Of a DNA stretch of 64,000 nt, positions 1 to 12,800 are shown in pieces. Numbering within the stretch: position 1 is the stretch's first letter; every line of letters begins with the position of its first letter. The stretch comes from Pycnococcus provasolii. Its lineage: Eukaryota; Chlorophyta; Pseudoscourfieldiophyceae; Pseudoscourfieldiales. A program made the position numbers and the translations under genes. The stretch is taken from positions 372,001 to 436,000 of the forward strand of contig CP150576.1 in NCBI GenBank assembly GCA_049487715.1, given 5' to 3'. The notes under the pieces were generated by a model. It had not been told where the DNA came from. It was given only the letters and a program-made list of their open reading frames with translations, and did no database searches.

Positions 1-171
1 GCAGTTTGCCTCCTTTCGTGGTTCCAATCTACGACTTAAACTCCCGTTATGGCAGTGCAGTTTGCCTCCTTTCGACTCGCGGTTCCAATCTACGACTTAA
101 ACTCCCGTTATGGCAGTGCAGTTTGCCTCCTTTCGCGTTTTTAATCTACGACTTAAACTCCCGTTATTTCT
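1..171. repeat. Short tandem repeat, about 2.8 copies of a 56-61 bp unit
   Basis: The window opens inside a tandem array. Copies begin near 1, 57 and 118; each starts GCAGTTTGCCTCCTTTCG and contains ATCTACGACTTAAACTCCCG. The second copy has a 5-nt insertion (ACTCG) and the third diverges after about 50 nt. The array probably extends to the left of the window. No function can be assigned. Confidence 0.85.
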
Positions 172-571
172 CAGTATGTACAGTAGTTGGCCAATCAGCG
201 TTTTCGAGCTTGCATCGTCCATCCATGGGCGAGGTGTCGTGGGCGAGCCTAGGGGGGAAAGCGTCTGTCTGTCCATGAGCCTCACCTGTCGTGGAGGATG
301 CTTAAGCTGCTCAAACAAAGGGCCATTATTGCCAGTACAGCAAACAATCAAACAATCCATCGGCGCAGCAAGTAAGGTAGGTTGGCGAGGTAGGTTGTCC
401 ATCGCCGTAGACTGTAGACCTGATGAAACCCCGAATTGAATTGAGTCCTTGAGTTCTTCTATTGAGTTCGGGGTTCCATGTCTGGTCGGGGCACGCGTGG
501 TTTGGTTGGGTTCGTGGCGGCGCCTTCCCCTTCCGCCATTCCTAAAAATCAGCCTCATCCGAAGAAGAAGT
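172..571. other. Intergenic region upstream of UTP25, with an imperfect inverted repeat
   Basis: No convincing gene is seen. An imperfect inverted repeat has its left arm at 422-435 (GATGAAACCCCGAA) and its right arm at 467-480 (TTCGGGGTTCCATG), separated by about 31 nt. The same core, AAACCCCGAAC, occurs twice upstream of the methyltransferase gene at 22650-22682. The UTP25 frame is open further upstream from 449, but the first ATG in that frame is at 572. Confidence 0.5.
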
Positions 572-3145
572 ATGGCGTCTCCCCATCCGTCCCAGCCTTC
601 TATGTCGCAGTCCATGGTGCAGTCTCCGTTCCGCTTGAAGTTTCATTATGCTGCTTCTGCTCCTGGTGCTTCTGGTGCTTCTGGTGGAGGAGGAGGAGGA
701 GTTTTGGAGGAGGAGAAGAAGATGAAGAATTCGGCGCATGTTCCTGGTGGTGCTGATGGTGCTGATGGTGATGACTTGAGCTTACCTCAAAGAAGAAGGA
801 CGCTCGCTCCTCCTGGTGGTGATTATGATGATGATGTCCCTGCTCCTTCTTCATCTTCCCACCCTTCTTTGAATCGCACGATTCAAAAGGCATCCACGCC
901 TCAGTCTCAGCACTCTCATCAGACGCATTTGGGGGGGAAGAAGAAAAATCAGGATGCGTTCGAGTGGGTCACAGCCGCGTCGTCCCAAAATAATATTCAA
1001 CACGCGACGAAGAAGGTACCGGACATACCTGCGTCGTCACACGCGGCGGGTGTGCCGCCCGCTATCGTGCGTGCCATCAAAATGGCGGCGGCAACGACAA
1101 ACGCTTCCAAAGAAACAACAACGAGCAACGGGGCTGTCGTCGACGCGTCAGCACTTGGGGGTGAACTCGCACTCGAGCTTTTTCTACGCATGCAAAGCTA
1201 TCGCGATGTCACCTTCGCAACCGGACAGATGGCGAAGGACATGGCACAAAAGGCAGAATTTGTTGCGGCGGCGCATGTCGTCACGCACGTATTCAGACAG
1301 TGCGCAGTCGTCGCCGCGAACAACAAGGCACTCAAGGCGGCTCAGCTGCGTCGGCGAAACGTCATCATAGAGCGTCGGGCGGCGGCGGCTGCAGCCAAGT
1401 CCGCCGCGGAGGCGGAGGCGGAGGCGAAAGCGAACGCCACACAGGGGGCGGCTGAGGGCCGGCGCACGCTTCTTGCAACATACGACGACAACGACGACGA
1501 GAACAACGCAAATCGCGATGCACGGCGAGAGGAGAACGAAAAGCACCTCTCGGAGGAGCAGGAGCAGGAGCTTATGGAGGTACCTGTCGCCCCTCGCGAT
1601 CAAGGCTTCCACAGGGCGAAGGTGCTCATCCTGTGCCCAACGCGAGCGCACGCCTACCGCCTGCTTCGTACTATCGTCATGCTCACGCCTAGCGCGCATG
1701 CAGCTGATTTCCAGAAACACGTGGGTGCAATCGTCGCAGGCGACGGATGGCAACGCTTCGAGCAGGAGTACGGCGGAGATGCCGACGACGACGGCGGCGG
1801 CGGCGGCGGCGAAGATGGTGGTGGCAATAAGAGGCAGGGCGTCGGCAGGCGGCGGAATGCGCTCAGCGGAGCATTCGCAGGCTGCTCTACGCAGGACGAA
1901 TATGCCGCGCAATTTCTTGACGGAAGCCCAAACACCGACGACCACTTTCGCATCGGACTTGCCATGCAACGCAGCCGCTGGCGCTTTTTTTCCGACTTCT
2001 CCGCGGCGGACGTGATTGTCGCGTCGCCACTCGGGCTCGTGACACTTCACACGGACGAGGTGAGTCGCACCATGGAAGGTGGTTCGCGCAAGCGCCGGCG
2101 GCGTGGTGATGCGGCTAATGGCGCGACCAAGTCGGCAAGCGACGAGCTGCCGCCGCCGACCCTCACGGACGTGCTCAGCAGCATCGAGGTGCTGCTGGTG
2201 CATGCGCACGACGCCATGGTGATGCAGAACCACGCGCACGTTGACACTGTCGGGTCGCTGCTCAACATGCTCCCTGGGGAGGGAGAGGCGTGCCTGAAGG
2301 TGTCGGGCGCGCATTCCGGTATTGACTTCTCGCGCGTACGCGAATACTTTCTGTCCTCTGGCGGCGGCAAGTCGCGGAGACAGACGGTGGTCATCACGAA
2401 GCACGACTCGGAGTTGCTGCGTCGATGGGCGCGAACTCACTGCTCGAATGAATGGGGCACCGTTTCGCTGCAGGTGAAAATTGCGACAAATGGGTCGGCT
2501 GCGCTCGCACGACTTCCCGCGGATCATCCCAAGTCACCGACGCACCGATTTCGGCGATTCGATGCATCTTCGCCAAGCGATGCACCTGCGGCGCGCCTTG
2601 CAGCGTTCGAGTCGCTCGTCGCACCCTTTCTTTCCATGGGCAGGCTTGGCAGGAAGGCTCGTGACGAGGCTGGATTTGCCGCAGCTGCGCCGCGGACGCA
2701 ACGCCTTTCCGCTGGCGGAGTCGTGGTGTTCGTTCCCGACTACCTCGACTACTGCGATTTCCGCGCGTTTATGAGGAAGCTGAGCGAGGCTGAGGAGAGC
2801 GCGGTTGCTTACATGAGCGAGTACAGCTCTAAGGCACAGAGCCTTGCGGCGAGAAGGGCGTTCGAGGATGGCACCGCCAAAGTCCTGCTGTGCACTGAGC
2901 GTGCGCACTACTTTCGTCGCGCCATTCTCCACGGCGCACGCCACACAGTTTTCTGCCAGCTGCCACTTGATGCTACTTTCTACGCGGAACTCAGCGCCTA
3001 CACGAGCCTATCGAGCGAGGGTGGAGATCGTGGGACGGTTGAAACACTCTTCTGCTCTTGGGATCGCATGAGACTTGAGCGAGTGGTGGGATGGGCGAAA
3101 GCGCGCAAGATGATGTGCGGAGACAAAACGGACTTCACAATGTAA
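572..3145 (+). CDS. UTP25: U3 snoRNA-associated protein UTP25 (DEF / DUF1253 family)
   Basis: UTP25 is a helicase-like nucleolar factor of the small-subunit processome that works in 18S rRNA maturation. The 857-aa product has a low-complexity, Ala- and acid-rich N-terminal part (to about residue 350). It is followed by a degenerate helicase fold: VLILCPTRAHAYRLL, then NTDDHFRIG and SDFSAADVIVASPLGL, which match the family's hallmark blocks. The C-terminal part carries VVVFVPDYLDYCDFRAFM, AKVLLCTERAHYFRR and GARHTVFCQLPLD, also diagnostic. No GKT Walker A is visible, as is usual for UTP25. The start is the first ATG in the open frame; the 41 codons upstream lack an ATG. A (GGC)n Gly run near residue 415 and a Gly run near residue 30 are local expansions. 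The family call is confident; the exact start is less so. Confidence 0.88.
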   Translation: MASPHPSQPSMSQSMVQSPFRLKFHYAASAPGASGASGGGGGGVLEEEKKMKNSAHVPGGADGADGDDLSLPQRRRTLAPPGGDYDDDVPAPSSSSHPSLNRTIQKASTPQSQHSHQTHLGGKKKNQDAFEWVTAASSQNNIQHATKKVPDIPASSHAAGVPPAIVRAIKMAAATTNASKETTTSNGAVVDASALGGELALELFLRMQSYRDVTFATGQMAKDMAQKAEFVAAAHVVTHVFRQCAVVAANNKALKAAQLRRRNVIIERRAAAAAAKSAAEAEAEAKANATQGAAEGRRTLLATYDDNDDENNANRDARREENEKHLSEEQEQELMEVPVAPRDQGFHRAKVLILCPTRAHAYRLLRTIVMLTPSAHAADFQKHVGAIVAGDGWQRFEQEYGGDADDDGGGGGGEDGGGNKRQGVGRRRNALSGAFAGCSTQDEYAAQFLDGSPNTDDHFRIGLAMQRSRWRFFSDFSAADVIVASPLGLVTLHTDEVSRTMEGGSRKRRRRGDAANGATKSASDELPPPTLTDVLSSIEVLLVHAHDAMVMQNHAHVDTVGSLLNMLPGEGEACLKVSGAHSGIDFSRVREYFLSSGGGKSRRQTVVITKHDSELLRRWARTHCSNEWGTVSLQVKIATNGSAALARLPADHPKSPTHRFRRFDASSPSDAPAARLAAFESLVAPFLSMGRLGRKARDEAGFAAAAPRTQRLSAGGVVVFVPDYLDYCDFRAFMRKLSEAEESAVAYMSEYSSKAQSLAARRAFEDGTAKVLLCTERAHYFRRAILHGARHTVFCQLPLDATFYAELSAYTSLSSEGGDRGTVETLFCSWDRMRLERVVGWAKARKMMCGDKTDFTM

Positions 3146-3150
3146 CAATT

Positions 3151-3190
3151 TGTACACGCAATTCCATTACTGAATGATGAGCCATCTTAG
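3151..3190 (-). repeat. Recurrent 3'-end element, copy A
   Basis: Read on the minus strand it contains GATGGCTCATCATTCAGTAA followed by TGGAATTG. It begins at the stop codon of the small minus-strand gene ending at 3187. It matches copy D (51927-51975) almost base for base over about 22 nt apart from a 3-nt indel. It also overlaps the 3' side of UTP25. Confidence 0.55.
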
Positions 3191-3663
3191 CTTTTATTGT
3201 TTGGTGGTGATGATTCGTTCTTGTTGTTGTTGGCTTGTTTCGGCTGTAGCGACGGCGGCGGCGTGTGTGCTGCGGCATGTGTTCGTGTCGCCGCCAAATC
3301 TGCATTCTTGACGTGTGGCCATGACGGTGTAAATTTGAAAGCGTGCTCCTTCTCCTGAGACTTGGCTGCTGGTGGTCTCGGTCCTTCGTTTGACGTCCCC
3401 GAAGAAAGCAGCCTCCACACGCGCCACTTCGGATCCTTGTGTTTTCTTTCGTATTTGCCAGAAGCGTTGTGCTCTATTCCGCCGACGTGGTCATCGGTAT
3501 TATTATTGTCTTCTTCTTCCTGGTCGCCATCATCATCATCATCATCATCATCATCAGAATTTGTGTTTGGTGCGAGACAGCACATTGGCGACGATTTCGC
3601 GCGAGGGAAGGAACTGCTGCTGCTACTGCGACCACCACCACCAGTAGTTTTGCGCGACGACAT
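3187..3663 (-). CDS. Hypothetical 158-aa protein
   Basis: I do not recognise the family. The N-terminal half is low complexity, with a Ser run, nine consecutive Asp encoded by a GAT microsatellite, and Asn and Glu runs. The middle has a more protein-like stretch around residues 75-110 (KDPKWRVWRLLSSG, then KFTPSWPHV). It starts with ATG and runs convergently towards UTP25, with 41 nt between the two stop codons. Its stop is directly followed by copy A of the recurrent 3'-end element, which also follows other minus-strand genes here; that is the best support for it being expressed. It could still be a chance open frame. Confidence 0.4.
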   Translation of the reverse strand: MSSRKTTGGGGRSSSSSSFPRAKSSPMCCLAPNTNSDDDDDDDDDGDQEEEDNNNTDDHVGGIEHNASGKYERKHKDPKWRVWRLLSSGTSNEGPRPPAAKSQEKEHAFKFTPSWPHVKNADLAATRTHAAAHTPPPSLQPKQANNNKNESSPPNNKS

Positions 3664-3800
3664 TGATGATCCTGCGCACGTGAAGTGAATTTGTCTGGGG
3701 GGAATCTGGGTCGACTGGACTCCTTCCCCCTCGTCTTCGATAAGGGGTTAGAAAAAAAAGTAATCATAACAACAAATTGTCTGTCTTTTGAAACAATCAA

Positions 3801-6800
3801 TCAAGTGAGCGATCGTTGGTCAGAGCCCGTTCCTAGATGGTAAAAGCTGATCGCCGAGCTCGCCGCATCCTTGCCCGTGATATCGGTGGTGTGCCTTTTC
3901 ACATCTTTCAAAGAAAGATTTTGCTTCACGAATGGAACGTGCGTTCCGTGCTTGATTGCGGTGGACAAGGCTGTTTTCGACTTTTCGCCTAGATTCGTCG
4001 AAACCTTCGGTCCCACCGCCGGCGGCACGTACGCCGGCAGCGTTCCCCTGAGCATGTACGTCCACTCCTGCTGATCGGACGTCACCACGAGCAATCCACT
4101 CGACTCCTTTCCGTACTCCACAGGTGCATAGCCGATGTTCAAGATGAGAGGACCGTCCGTCGGCATTGTGCCTGACGTCGGTGAGACTGTCAGCTCGTCA
4201 ATGCTGCTGACATTTCCAAGATCCAGGATTTTCGCCTCGAACTTGACTGGCGTGCCACCCTCCTGGCGAATGGCCAGTGCCGTCGAACCAATTTCGTGCA
4301 CGGCAGCCGTTACGACCACACGTCCATCAGGCTCGGGGCCAGACACGTCGAGTTGCAGCACGAAGCGCCAACGACCTCCGGATGCCTTGGTCACAACGAA
4401 GGCGACTTGTGCCTGCATCGTCTTGAGTGGCGTGAACGTAAGGCGGAATCGCAGCGGGGCGTTCAAGTCGATCTTGTCGCTCAGCGGCGTGACAAAGAGC
4501 GACTTTGCCAGTGCCGCGGCGTGCTCTGCGTCCGCGAGCACCTTGCATGTGAACTCCTCGCCGTGATTCTCTTCCGTCAGGCCACTCAGTGTCACCTCGA
4601 AGGTTTCGTCCAATCGACGGCGCGCCTTTCCTTCGAAGCGCAGAACGGCACCGACGCCCGCCGCCTCCGCCACACCCACGATGGGGTAGGTCCACCGCAC
4701 GGCACCGCCGGCGACGGCGGTGGAAAGGGTGTCGGTGGATGCCTCGCTTGGAGGGATGTCGTCATCAACAGACGACTCGATCGCGGCATCTGCAGGGGTT
4801 CTCGGCACAGCGTCGATCACCACAGATCCACGGCTCTCGCGCATCTCATCGGGGCTATAGACGAGAGGTATTGTGAGCTGGCCGAACGGCGCCACCGTGT
4901 ACCCTCTGGCCGACTTGCGAGTCGGAATAAGCAGCTTGAATGGCTCTGACTTCTCGCCGCTCTGCTCCAACCTCACATCACAGACCAACGAGTACGAGAA
5001 GGGGTTGCGGAATGCAAGGTGTGCCGTGGCACTCTGCGACACCACGCACGAAATGTTCGTCTCTTCCATCGTCGTTGGCGGTGTTCCCGTCCCGCTTATT
5101 TCGTACTCCCACGTTCCAGCGTTGCGATGGCTGAGTGAAACAACCCCGCGCTCGACTGTGCCGAGCGACGAAGGCGCATACTCGATGTGCACCTCGCCCG
5201 TGCCAAACGGAGGCAGCACTAGGCCAGCCGCGGGATTAGGGACGAAGTTGCGAGGGTTGTCGCTTGACAGCGACAGCACTATCTCCTCAGCCGTGGGATT
5301 CGTGACGGAAACCGTCGTTTCGGTGCGAAGCCCAACCTCGCTTGTCATAGGCGCGAGCGCGATCGGAGCGGCCGGCTCCGCTTCGGCGTCTATGCGATAC
5401 CAGAATTCTCCCTCAATATCCGATGAGAAAAAGAGAAGACCATTTGTGATGTGACCAGGAACGAGTGGAGAGAAGATGACGTCGAATGTCGAGGACGACT
5501 TCGACGCGATCTCGAACGTCGGCTCCACGATCACGCCAGGGCAGTCGACGGTTGAGACTGCGAATGTCACGTCGTAGTCCAGAGGATTGCTCACGGAAAC
5601 CGACGCTACAACCGCCTCACGCACGGGACACTTCAGCCTAACGATGTCCTCGGCGGGTGGTCGCGACACCCTCACGTCGAGAACGAACCAGCAGTACTGC
5701 CCAGACATGGTGTCGAGGAAAGTCACACATCCCGTGTACAGACCAGAGCGAGGTGGCAGTGCTCGCAGCTTGTACTCGGTCGTGGGCGGCGGTTTCGGCT
5801 CACCATCGTTATGAGCACCAGACGAATGGCCACCACCAGTGCCCGGCGCCGGTGCGGCGGGAACCACCAGTTCGGCACCACCGCTCACGAACGAAATGTC
5901 CGTGAAAACAGAGTAGCGAACCTCGCGCCCGCCAACCACGTTTGGCACGCGCAGCGTGATCGAAGATTCTGTTCGTGCATGGCAGTCAAACTCGATGCGC
6001 GATTCTGCCAGTGGCGCTTGGCATAGGCCACGCAGCTCGTACTTGCTCTGCTCATTCGGATTCACGCGGTCCGAGGAGGAAGTCCCGACCGACAGCTGAA
6101 GATTTCCAAGGTACTCGCCTGCTGTGCGCCCGTAGAATTTGAGCGGATATTCTCCAGAGCTTGATGCGGGCACAGTCACCTCACGTGGGCCCGAGAAAGA
6201 GTCAGCGCCGGTCAGATTCGCACGCACGGTGAGCGGCCGCTCACCGGCGTTGACGAGCGGTATCATCTGGAGCATTTGTGATCTGCACGGGCCCTCGAAG
6301 TCAAGCTTCGCGACCATCTGCGGGGCGGGCACGGTAATGTCGATGTCGACTACGCGAATATCATACAGTCCCTGCAGCACGATTTTGCAAGGATACGAGC
6401 CAGCCTTGCGAGGTGCAAAGCGAAGCTGCAGCACGTTTGTGTGTTGCGCAGTCGAACGATTTGTCGACGCACCGCCAGCAGGGCTGATCATCATTCCCTG
6501 CGACTGCTCACCTTCAGCCGCCGCACCATCAGTGCCCGCATTTGTCGCTCCCGAATCTTCTGCGCCAGCCGCCGAGCCAGCGCCATCACCAGCAGCACCA
6601 TCCCCCGAACCGTCCCCACTGCCCGATCCCTCACCCGCCGGCCCAACCTTATTCTGGGCCGCGTTGCTTCCAGCGCGAATGATGTCCTTGCTGAAAATGG
6701 TGAGAACCTTGGGCCCGTTGACGAAAGGATTCTCCCGGCGCACCAAGTACATCAGCTCATGCGGGGTGTCCTGCACGGCATTTCGGCACATCTCCGCCAT

Positions 6801-9800
6801 TTCCTTGTTCTTGGCTAGTGGATGCCTCTCAAGGAAAATGCGACGCGCGCTATCGCACAGCGAGTTGTTGAACGGAATCGGAATCGAAATGTCGTGTACT
6901 GCTTCCTCGTCGAGCTCGAACGAGAGCTTTTGTGTGACCGTCGGATTTGGCGTCTGCGCCGTACCCACAATCATATAGCTGAAAGCTCCGTAGTCCTTCT
7001 CCTCGAAGCGAATTTTGACTGCTTCTTGGCCTTCGTCCCACGGAAGGTACGAAACGACGAGCTTGCCAGTCTCACCCTGCTTCAGACGTAGCGTCTTTCG
7101 GTCAACAGCAAACGGCAACGGGCGGCCAGGGCCTTTCTGCGGCTCATCGGGATTCGGTTGGAGCAGCTCACTCAGAGGAACCTCCACCTTAGCTGGCTTG
7201 CCCTTGCGCGCGCGCTCCATGGCAGCCTTCTTCTCCTTGCGCTCAAGCTCTTTCTTCTCCTGCTCGGTGAGCTCAGGTTCCGGAGGCTTGGGAACGGGGC
7301 ATGGGTTGTACGTGATCGCAAGCTCGACGTCGTACGGGAAGGGGTTCTGTACCATCAACTCGCGTGTACGCATTTCGTACGCCTTCGCCGCCATCTGCAG
7401 CGTCTCGAGAGGATCAGATTCGTCCGCTTGGTTGCGCAACTCAAAGCACAGCACCGATGCAAGTGCCCCACCTTCATCAATGCCAGTCGGCGTGAGGATG
7501 AGGCGAGCGTTCGTCTGCCTCGTCGTGGACGGAGTGCACTTAATCTCAAAAAAGGCCTTCTCCTTGGGCTCCACGTTCACGAATGTCGTCGCCACGGTGA
7601 AGTCCTCGTGGCCAACGATGCGGGCGACGTAGTGGATCGGCCGCGACGATGGATTGCTAAGCTCGATGTTATTCACCATTTCGCGCGCAACATTAGCAGT
7701 GAACTGCACGACTGCGCACGGGACGTACATGGGCAGCATTTGACTCAGATAAAGAACGAAAATCAGCATGTCGCGCTCGTCTGGGTTGAACAGCTCCTCG
7801 GCCGTCAGCTTGTAGACAAGCCCAAGATCTTCGCACATCTTGGCCACATTCGCACAATTTGCATGCCTGTCAGCGTCTGTTACGACATCCTTCTTGATCG
7901 AACCGGCAAGAGCCTCAAATGCAGGCCAGTGCCTCACAAGAAGGGCATAAATTACCAGACCATCGTTGAAATCGTACGAGAAATTCGTGACGCGCCTAGC
8001 AACAGCGGGCAAAGCTGCCTGGAAGTGCGCCGTGCACCAACCGAGAAGCAAGAGCTCGGAGGAGGAGTACAGATTCGACGCAAGAGCGGGATTCTCCGGC
8101 TTTGCTTCCTCCTCAGCGTTTCCACCCTCGGCGGCACGCTTCTCTGCCAACCGAGCATTTGGAGACGACTGGTCACCCGCACCGCTGTTTGCGACATGGA
8201 ATCCTGCCGCGGCCAGTAGCAGATTCGGATCTCCAATGCCTGGGAAGGTACGAATGGTCTTATTGTTTATCTTTTGTGCGACGAACACCTTCACAATCTG
8301 GCTGTACACGTAATGCCACGCAACGGCATTAACGTGATCGCGCTGGTTCTCAAGCGACCGCCAAGATTCTAGGATGGCTCCCGACGGCGCTTTGACCACT
8401 CCATGCTCGTCAGCAGCAACGACGTCTGCATCGTCTCGACTTCCCGCAGGCTCAAGCACAGTCTCGCGATACTCCACAGCGCGCTTCAGATCATCTCCAT
8501 CCAGCAGCATCTCTGCCTTCACGATGTTGAGAAGACAGCCATGTGATTTGAGGAACGAGAGCATCGCGTCGTATGACTTCAATAGATTCTCCGTCTGCTC
8601 AAATTTGCGAAGGTTGGCATTTGCCGAACCACCGCCAATAGAGGGCGTCTCCATGGCCTTGACGCCACCAATCTGAGCCGCAGCTACACCTGCACCACCT
8701 CCCGGATTGCCGCCACGGACTCCTTGAATTTGTTTGCCGCTGATTCGTTGAATCAACTCAATCATAAGCCGGCCTCGAGAGGATGAGCAATCGTGAGCAA
8801 GCTCGTCGATCTTTCGGCCCGTGGTTGCCGCAAAGTAGCGAGCAAGAGCACTCGATACAACGCGCGGGCGAAGAAGACTGTCAGTTTTCATGCACGCGCG
8901 AGGATTGAACGGGTTGAGCATGTGAAATGGTTCCGTAATAGCAGCCTTTCCATGACCGGGCTCCAGCTGCACAGGTTCAGGGATGCGAAGCCGCACGGGT
9001 GACTGCTCACTCGCAGCTGCCGTCTCGAGGATTGCGGCATTTGCACGCACGAATGAATAGGTGGTGAAAATTGAATTGTCCGCCGTCCCTGTCACGGCGA
9101 GAGGGTACCGATTTCCGTCCTCGTCGAGGACCTCGATTTCCGCCGTAAACGACATCGGCTTGTCACTCGTGAAGCGCACGTCAACGGGCAGGCGGTTCTT
9201 GGCAAGGCCAATCATGCGACCCTCAGGGAAATGCAGAGAAATGGGAATGCGGTTGGAGTCTTGCGGCATTTTGCACTGCAGCTCGAGATTGGTGTACCCG
9301 TCGTTTAGGACGTGGAAACGCTGCACGGTGCGCACACCTAGCGGAGTTGGTGCAAGCACCACCTCGGTGACGTCGAAGAGCAGGCGTGGAAGCCGGCCTT
9401 GGCCGCGCAGCTCAAGGTCGAGGTAGCTTTTCTTCTCCTCACCGTCGAGATAGAGTGGCACCACAGCCTCGTGCGACAACGGCTCCTTTGGAAGGAAGTG
9501 AAGTCGGATATTTGCCGACTCCTTCACGCCAAGCTCGCCGCGGCGTGGCTCTATCGAAAATGTATGCGCACCCAACGGCGGCGTCGCGAACGGGTCGTCT
9601 GCCGAAGTCCAGTCTGCGTTGATAGCATCATTGCCATCAACGCTCACCATTGGCGACCCGAAGTGCCATTTCAGCGGCACGCGGTCGTTGTTTTTAATGC
9701 TCATCTCCAGTGTGTACGGCATCTTCCTTTGGCGATCCATCAAAATGATCCTCTGCGAAAAGTCTACGATCGAGTCGCTCACAATGAGGCGAGGGCGAAG

Positions 9801-12800
9801 TCCATTGTATTGGATGTCAATCACCGGATACGTCGATTCGTCCGCGCCAAGCACCATGCAAGTCAGCTCAAGGTCTTTCCGACCCACCTCACGAGGCCGA
9901 TAAACCAGATTCAATCTTAGGTTGTTTCCGGGGAGAACGACAAGTCGGTACACGTGCCCTTCCGGTATAGGTCGATCTTCAAGGCTCGGATCGTCTATTG
10001 TCATGGTGGAACCCTGGCTCGGCGACACACCGCCACCTTCCGTTCTAACTTTCGAAAGCGGCGGATAATTCTTGTAATCTTCCATATTCCATCCGCCACC
10101 GTCACGCGGAAGCTCCAGACGGAACTGGCCTGCATTCTTCATATCTATGTGGAATACTGTCTCAACAGGGCCTGTATTTCGGAAATGCAAAGGCCTGCGG
10201 CACGACCCGCCGATGTTCACATCTCCCATATCGAGTCTGGGAGACTCAACGATGAGATCGGGAATCACAGCCTTCGCCTTCATCGCGACCTTGACAGGCT
10301 TTCCACCGCGCACGTAGAACACTACCTTCTCGTCAATTTCCTCCGCCTCGTTCAAGTGCAGCGTTAATTCAAACTCCACACTCTGACCTGCACCAATGCG
10401 CGCCTTTTTCTTTGAGATCTCTAGCTTGTCCCCAAGTGCGAAGAGAATAGACTCGTCCAGAACAATGCTCGCGTCATTCGCGCCTCGATTTCTCAATACG
10501 ATGGAATGCGTGCTCGAAGTGCCCGTGGCAAAAACGCCAAAATCAATCTCCTTTTCTTTTGATACCACCCTAGAATCTGGAAGCGTTCCTGTAAGCTTCA
10601 CCGCGCGCTCCTGCCCACCGACGACTTTCAGCAACATCGTCGTTTCGTCCGACACTGCACCAGTCTTGGAAGGTGGCACACGCCATGTAATTGTCACGTC
10701 AAGCGTTTCCTTTGGATTTACCACACCAGATGTCGGACGGAATGAAAACCTTCCATTTGCCGACCTGATCTTCTCCACGAGCGCCGCATTCGCACCGCCA
10801 CCAACCTCGGGGTTGATGAGCTCGAGCGAGAACTCAGCCCTCATCGAGTTCGGATTGCTAAGCGTAAGCATCTCCTTCACCTCGTATCCATAATTATCGG
10901 GGCTGAATCGGAATGGCAGAAGCTCGCTGCTGACATTGAGTGTGACTGGCACCACCTCGATCAGCAATGTCACGCTATGGAAGTGGTAATCGTTGATCAC
11001 GTACCCAAGTTTCAGCGCATGTTTGCCAGCATTTTTCGCCATGAAAACAATTGGTAGACCTCGCGTATCACCAGGCTTCACGACGAGCGTCGTCGGCTTC
11101 GATTCGCGCAGCTCCTCGAACAGATGAGAGTCCACGGAGATCTTGATTGGTTTCTTGAAGCCGTTGGTAACGGCAAGGCAGCGCGTCGTCGTACTCAGGG
11201 TAGCAATCTTGCCGAAATCGATCACGCGCGGCCCGACAGCGATGGACGTGATTTCGCTCGTCTTCAGGCGCGTGGAGCACACCTTTGCCATATCGCCCTG
11301 CGGGAACTCTGACTCCGCGGGTGCCGCGGCAAGCAGAACAGCTTCCTCCTCGATGAGAAGCGCGCGATTGTGCGGCTTGACGAAGCTTCCGTCAGTGTAC
11401 TTTGTGTCGATGAAAAGCGGATCCTTCTCGGTTGGTAGCGATGGCATAGGAGCCATCAAGCCGGAGTACATGTCAATGCCAAGATCAAGACCCGGATCCA
11501 GCACATCTGCAGTCATCGGTGCACTCTTCTTTTTCAGCGACGGCATCGGCTTGATCGTCTCCGCTGCGGCCTTGCGGTATTTTGCAGACCTACGCATGTA
11601 CTCGGTGTATTCGTTCTCATGCGCTTTCTTTGTCACGATTTCGCGATCGGTGAGAGAGAATTCGGTCATGTCACGCTCAGAGCCACCTCGGGGCAGAGGT
11701 GAAGTTTCGCGGACGCGCCTTCGCGCACGTCCATCGGCTGCCGATCCTTTCCCGGAGGGAGCCCAACCATCCTCCTCTACAAATGACCGAACGGGTTCAA
11801 AGTCCTCCGGAAGCGCGTCGGGAGCGCGTGATGCTCGCAGCGATGCCTTGGTAACACCATGCGCCTGGCCATGACATTCGAGCGTTCGATTCAGCACACC
11901 TGGCGAGGAGCCGGAAGCTCCTTCGGAAAATACGTCCACTTGAATTGCCGCACTGTGCTTTCCCATTGCCTTAGGCTGATACCAGCAAAGCAAGCTTGAG
12001 CTGTGCCCAGGTGGAATGAGCAATTGACGAGGCTCAACATGGAAATACGACGGCGGATTGAGTTTCACCATGCAAGCGAGGTCGTTCGAATCGTTCGTCA
12101 CCGTAACGGGAATGTCAAGGCGCTCGCCGACCGTCGCGTCACCGAAGCGCAGCACGGGCGGATCGATCGTCACGCTAGGAACGATGCCCTGTCCACCCAA
12201 GTCCACCTTGATGTTCTTCTTGATGCCAAGGAACCCCACCACGGTGGCGAACGAGTACGCGGTCGAGCTCCCGTCGTCCTCAGACGGCTGAGATGTGAAC
12301 CCCTTCGCGGTGTCTCCCTTGCGATCGGGACGGAACTTGAGCGTGATTTCGCGCACTTCGTAAGGCTCCAGCACACCGTCGAGCGGCGAAATGGTGAAGG
12401 TTTGGTTCCTCGCAGCCTGCTTCCACCTCCTGAGCTTGGATACGATCGACACGCCGGCCACAGCCGCATCCTGGATTTCCTCGTCGTCCACCGTGGTGGC
12501 GTCAATGTCCGCCTTCGGTCCGATGCGCACGTAATATTTCGCCACCGACGGGCCGTTGTTGACGACTTTCAGCTTCCTTCTGATCTCGCTGCCATAGAAG
12601 CACGGACCAACGTCGAGACTCTTCAGCGGATTGCCTTTCTCGTCGAGCATTTCAAACGACTGAGATACGACCGTCGCTTGAAAGGGAATTGCCGTTGGCA
12701 GCTTCGAGTCCGTGCCTCCCTGTCCAAGGTAAAAGTCGACACGCCCTGAATACGAACCAAGCTCCGCAGCGGTGTACTGCACCTTCACTTGCCTCGACTC

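Noticed and set aside
1-171. CRISPR-like array at the window start
   Set aside because: The units are direct tandem repeats without unique spacers, and the DNA is eukaryotic.
1184-2527. 447-codon minus-strand frame opposite UTP25
   Set aside because: It has biased Arg/His/Leu composition and overlaps a confident gene on the other strand; it is a shadow of GC-rich coding DNA.
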